Source: Maribacter sp. BPC-D8
Lineage (GTDB): Bacteria > Bacteroidota > Bacteroidia > Flavobacteriales > Flavobacteriaceae
Direction: 5' to 3'
Length of the DNA: 64,000 bases
Assembly: GCF_035207705.1 (NCBI RefSeq)
Contig: NZ_CP128187.1
Location: 3,906,001-3,970,000 of the forward strand
Shown: positions 62,168 through 64,000 of the stretch, one piece after another
How positions within the stretch are numbered: position 1 is the stretch's first letter
Layout of the letters: each line of letters begins with the position of its first letter
Translations under genes and position numbers: made by a program
Notes under the pieces: generated by a model
What the model saw: only the letters and a program-made list of their open reading frames with translations
Database searches by the model: none
What the model was told of the DNA's origin: nothing

Positions 62168-62196
62168 AAAAAGACCCGGTATTAGCGGGTCTTTTT
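62168..62196. terminator. Bidirectional terminator between convergent genes
   Basis: AAAGACCCG (62170-62178) pairs with CGGGTCTTT (62186-62194), with A and T runs on both sides. It can end the TonB receptor gene and the Ala-rich lipoprotein gene. Confidence 0.88.
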
Positions 62197-62219
62197 AATT
62201 TATAAAAAAAAGGATATTG

Positions 62220-62669
62220 TTAGTGTTTAACCGCCTTTTTTACATCTTCAGCTTTTTGAGCTGCTTTGTCAGCTGCATCATTAGCAGCATCTTTTACATT
62301 ATTACCTGCTTCTTTTGCAGCATCCATACCATCTTGACCTGCTTTCTTAGCGGCATCCATAGTATCTTCACCAGCTTTCTTAGCAGCATCCATACCTTCT
62401 TGACCAGCTTCTTTTACTGAATCAGCAGCATCACCAGCAGCATCCATTGCGCCTTCGCCAGCCTCTTTAGCAGCATCCATACCTTCTTCACCAGCTTCTT
62501 TAGCAGCATCCATTGCACCTTCGCCAGCTTCTTTTAAATCGCCACCAGCATTTTCTAATGCAGCTCCTGCTTCATCTGTTGCAGCTTTTGCTTTATCAGC
62601 TGCATCTCTACAAGAAACAGATAAACTAAGTGCTAAAATTGCTAATGATCCTAAAATTACTTTTTTCAT
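62220..62669 (-). CDS. Ala-rich lipoprotein with 11-residue repeats
   Basis: The 149-residue protein has a lipoprotein signal ending in SVSC (Cys20), then a repetitive helix rich in Ala, Glu, Lys, Asp and Gly. Units close to MDAAKEAGEEG recur about six times (about 55-125), at 11-residue spacing broken once by a longer unit. Such periodicity predicts a long amphipathic helix of the type seen in LEA proteins or Lpp-like periplasmic helices. It probably lies in the envelope. The opposite frame also shows an artificial hydrophobic reading frame, which is not a gene. Confidence 0.82.
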   Translation of the reverse strand: MKKVILGSLAILALSLSVSCRDAADKAKAATDEAGAALENAGGDLKEAGEGAMDAAKEAGEEGMDAAKEAGEGAMDAAGDAADSVKEAGQEGMDAAKKAGEDTMDAAKKAGQDGMDAAKEAGNNVKDAANDAADKAAQKAEDVKKAVKH

Positions 62670-62814
62670 TTTTGTAAACTTAAATGGTTAATTGTTCGTG
62701 GTAATATACGTAGAAATTTAACTTTTGGATGTTTTAGACCCAAATAAATCCATTAATACATGGTTTATAGGTATTTCAGTACCCTCAATACACTCCTTTT
62801 TGATCAAAATTTTA

Positions 62815-62822
62815 TAATTTTG
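62815..62822 (+). promoter_or_regulatory. -7 promoter box of ileS
   Basis: TAATTTTG matches TAnnTTTG and ends 34 bases before the ileS ATG. A TTTG lies upstream but only 12 bases away, which is too close for a normal -33 box. Confidence 0.48.
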
Positions 62823-62856
62823 CAGCCTTTTAAACCTAGTACCATAAGCATTTTGT

Positions 62857-64000
62857 ATGAAGTTCACAGAATATCAAGGATTGAATTTACCAAAGGTCGC
62901 AGAAGAAATACTTGACTACTGGTCAAAGAATGCCATTTTTGAAAAAAGTATATCTTCTCGAGAGGGTAAAGATAGTTATGTATTCTATGAAGGTCCGCCA
63001 TCAGCAAACGGTATGCCGGGTATTCATCATGTAATGGCTAGAACCATTAAAGATATCTTCCCAAGGTATAAAACTATGAAAGGTTTTCAAGTAAAGCGTA
63101 AAGCTGGTTGGGACACCCATGGTCTTCCTATTGAATTAGGTGTTGAGAAAGAACTGGGTATTACGAAAGAAGATATCGGAGTTAAAATTTCTGTAGAAGA
63201 ATATAATGCGGCTTGTAAAAAAGCGGTAATGAGATATACGGATGTTTGGAATTCGATGACCGAACAAGTTGGGTATTGGGTAGATATGGAAGATCCGTAC
63301 ATTACCTATAAGTCCAAGTACATGGAAACTGTTTGGTGGTTGCTAAAACAGATATATTCAAAAGATTTAATATATAAGGGGTATACGATACAGCCATATT
63401 CACCAAAGGCAGGAACAGGTTTAAGTTCTCATGAACTAAATCAGCCAGGTACCTACCAAGATGTGACCGATACTACGGTAACTGCTCAGTTTAAAGCTGT
63501 CGAAGAAACATTGCCAGATTTCTTACAGAATGAAGGCACAGTTTACTTTTTAGCTTGGACGACTACCCCTTGGACATTGCCTTCGAATACAGCATTGACT
63601 GTAGGTTCTAAAATTGATTATGTATTAGTTGAATCTTACAATCAATACACTTTTGAGCCAATGAATGTGGTTCTTGCCAAAAATTTGGTAGGGAAACAAT
63701 TTTCAGGGAAGTTTAAAGAAGTATCAGAGAAATCAGAGTTGTTAGAGTACAAGTCTGGTGATAAGAAAATTCCTTTCTATGTTGTAAAAGAGTTTAAGGG
63801 AAAAGATTTATTGGGTGTTCGTTATGAACAGTTAATGGATTATGTGCTTCCTTATGAAAATGCAGAAAACGCATTTAGAATAATTGCTGGTGATTTTGTA
63901 ACTACTGAAGATGGTACAGGTATCGTACATACAGCACCTACTTTTGGTGCAGATGATGCTCTTGTAGCAAAGCAGGCAGTACCTGAAATACCACCAATGT
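62857..64000 (+). CDS. ileS: Isoleucine-tRNA ligase (partial, N-terminal third)
   Basis: The reading frame starts at ATG 62857 and runs open to the right edge, about 381 codons; the rest is outside. It is a class I synthetase: YVFYEGPPSANGMPGIHHVMART contains the HIGH-type signature (PGIHH, residues 54-58). KRKAGWDTHGLPIELGVEKELGI follows, and WAWTTTPWTLPSNTAL-type editing residues lie in the CP1 domain (AWTTTPWTLPSNTALTVG). It charges tRNA-Ile in the cytosol. Confidence 0.96.
   Translation, partial: MKFTEYQGLNLPKVAEEILDYWSKNAIFEKSISSREGKDSYVFYEGPPSANGMPGIHHVMARTIKDIFPRYKTMKGFQVKRKAGWDTHGLPIELGVEKELGITKEDIGVKISVEEYNAACKKAVMRYTDVWNSMTEQVGYWVDMEDPYITYKSKYMETVWWLLKQIYSKDLIYKGYTIQPYSPKAGTGLSSHELNQPGTYQDVTDTTVTAQFKAVEETLPDFLQNEGTVYFLAWTTTPWTLPSNTALTVGSKIDYVLVESYNQYTFEPMNVVLAKNLVGKQFSGKFKEVSEKSELLEYKSGDKKIPFYVVKEFKGKDLLGVRYEQLMDYVLPYENAENAFRIIAGDFVTTEDGTGIVHTAPTFGADDALVAKQAVPEIPPM

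Noticed and set aside
62217..62420. Small Phe/Ser/Ile-rich reading frame on the plus strand
   Set aside because: It is the mirror of the Ala-rich repeat lipoprotein gene and follows from its codon composition.
63087..63302. 71-residue minus-strand reading frame
   Set aside because: It lies fully inside the ileS reading frame and lacks independent signals.

Overview
The window is AT-rich chromosomal DNA that most likely comes from a marine member of the Flavobacteriaceae (Bacteroidota); genus not determined. Four things support this. Starts lack clear Shine-Dalgarno sequences, and many genes have the Bacteroidota -7 box TAnnTTTG upstream. There is a complete Bat aerotolerance operon. A TonB-dependent receptor carries an N-terminal carboxypeptidase-like domain. 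Many small lipoproteins resemble flavobacterial ones. I see no rRNA, tRNA, CRISPR array, insertion sequence or prophage. Nearly all of the window is ordinary, densely packed coding sequence.

Layout. 1-2267: RND efflux pump (cut by the left edge), its adaptor and a divergence-free upstream GbsR/MarR-type regulator; two matching 20-bp operator-like palindromes link the regulator to the pump. 2457-3907: pheS and a small conserved gene. 3953-9462: two SulP transporters, a universal stress protein, a beta-carbonic anhydrase and a small membrane-anchored protein, probably a bicarbonate/CO2 module. 9522-18583: eight-gene MoxR/DUF58/BatA-E operon on the minus strand. 18755-24868: aldo/keto reductase, SDR, an AlbA_2 protein preceded by an 8-copy heptamer repeat, and a tight fructokinase-amylosucrase operon. 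25053-29156: SPFH/GYF protein, zinc-ribbon membrane protein, metallophosphatase and acyl-ACP desaturase. 29172-33889: HhH-domain membrane protein, double-OmpA-domain protein, a 578-bp non-coding stretch with a long hairpin and an orphan terminator, aldehyde dehydrogenase, DUF1304 protein and 3-hydroxyanthranilate dioxygenase. 34003-36723: two CAP-domain lipoproteins, CvpA, and two small genes. 36802-41097: glycerol kinase, glycerol-3-phosphate dehydrogenase GlpD and convergent GpsA. 41208-46810: lipoprotein with an internal duplication, DUF421 protein, AraC regulator, PhyH-type dioxygenase, a third SulP transporter and a small membrane protein. 46966-55805: lactonase, thioredoxin, DsbA-like protein, cytochrome c, YheT-type hydrolase, nitronate monooxygenase, thioesterase, GntR regulator, DMT exporter, ArsC-like protein, DinB-like protein and a DUF3298 lipoprotein. 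55837-64000: small unknown gene, cystathionine synthase/lyase, glutamate dehydrogenase, recO, TonB receptor, an Ala-rich 11-mer repeat lipoprotein, and the first third of ileS.

Functional links. SulP2, Usp and carbonic anhydrase are separated by only 13-38 bases and closed by a terminator, which suggests bicarbonate import and interconversion under one control. The fructokinase-amylosucrase pair fits intracellular sucrose use: amylosucrase keeps the glucosyl unit as glucan and frees fructose for phosphorylation. GlpK and GlpD take up glycerol carbon while GpsA runs the reverse way toward lipid synthesis. The SPFH and zinc-ribbon pair resembles the Bacillus YdjI/YdjG membrane-stress proteins and sits next to a lipid desaturase.

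No clearly new multi-gene system is proven here. The best leads are the paired operators (1700-1719, 2248-2267), the carbonate module, the heptamer repeat upstream of the AlbA_2 gene, the long hairpin at 31221-31336, and a recurring convergent-gene arrangement in which two stop codons share one TTAA.
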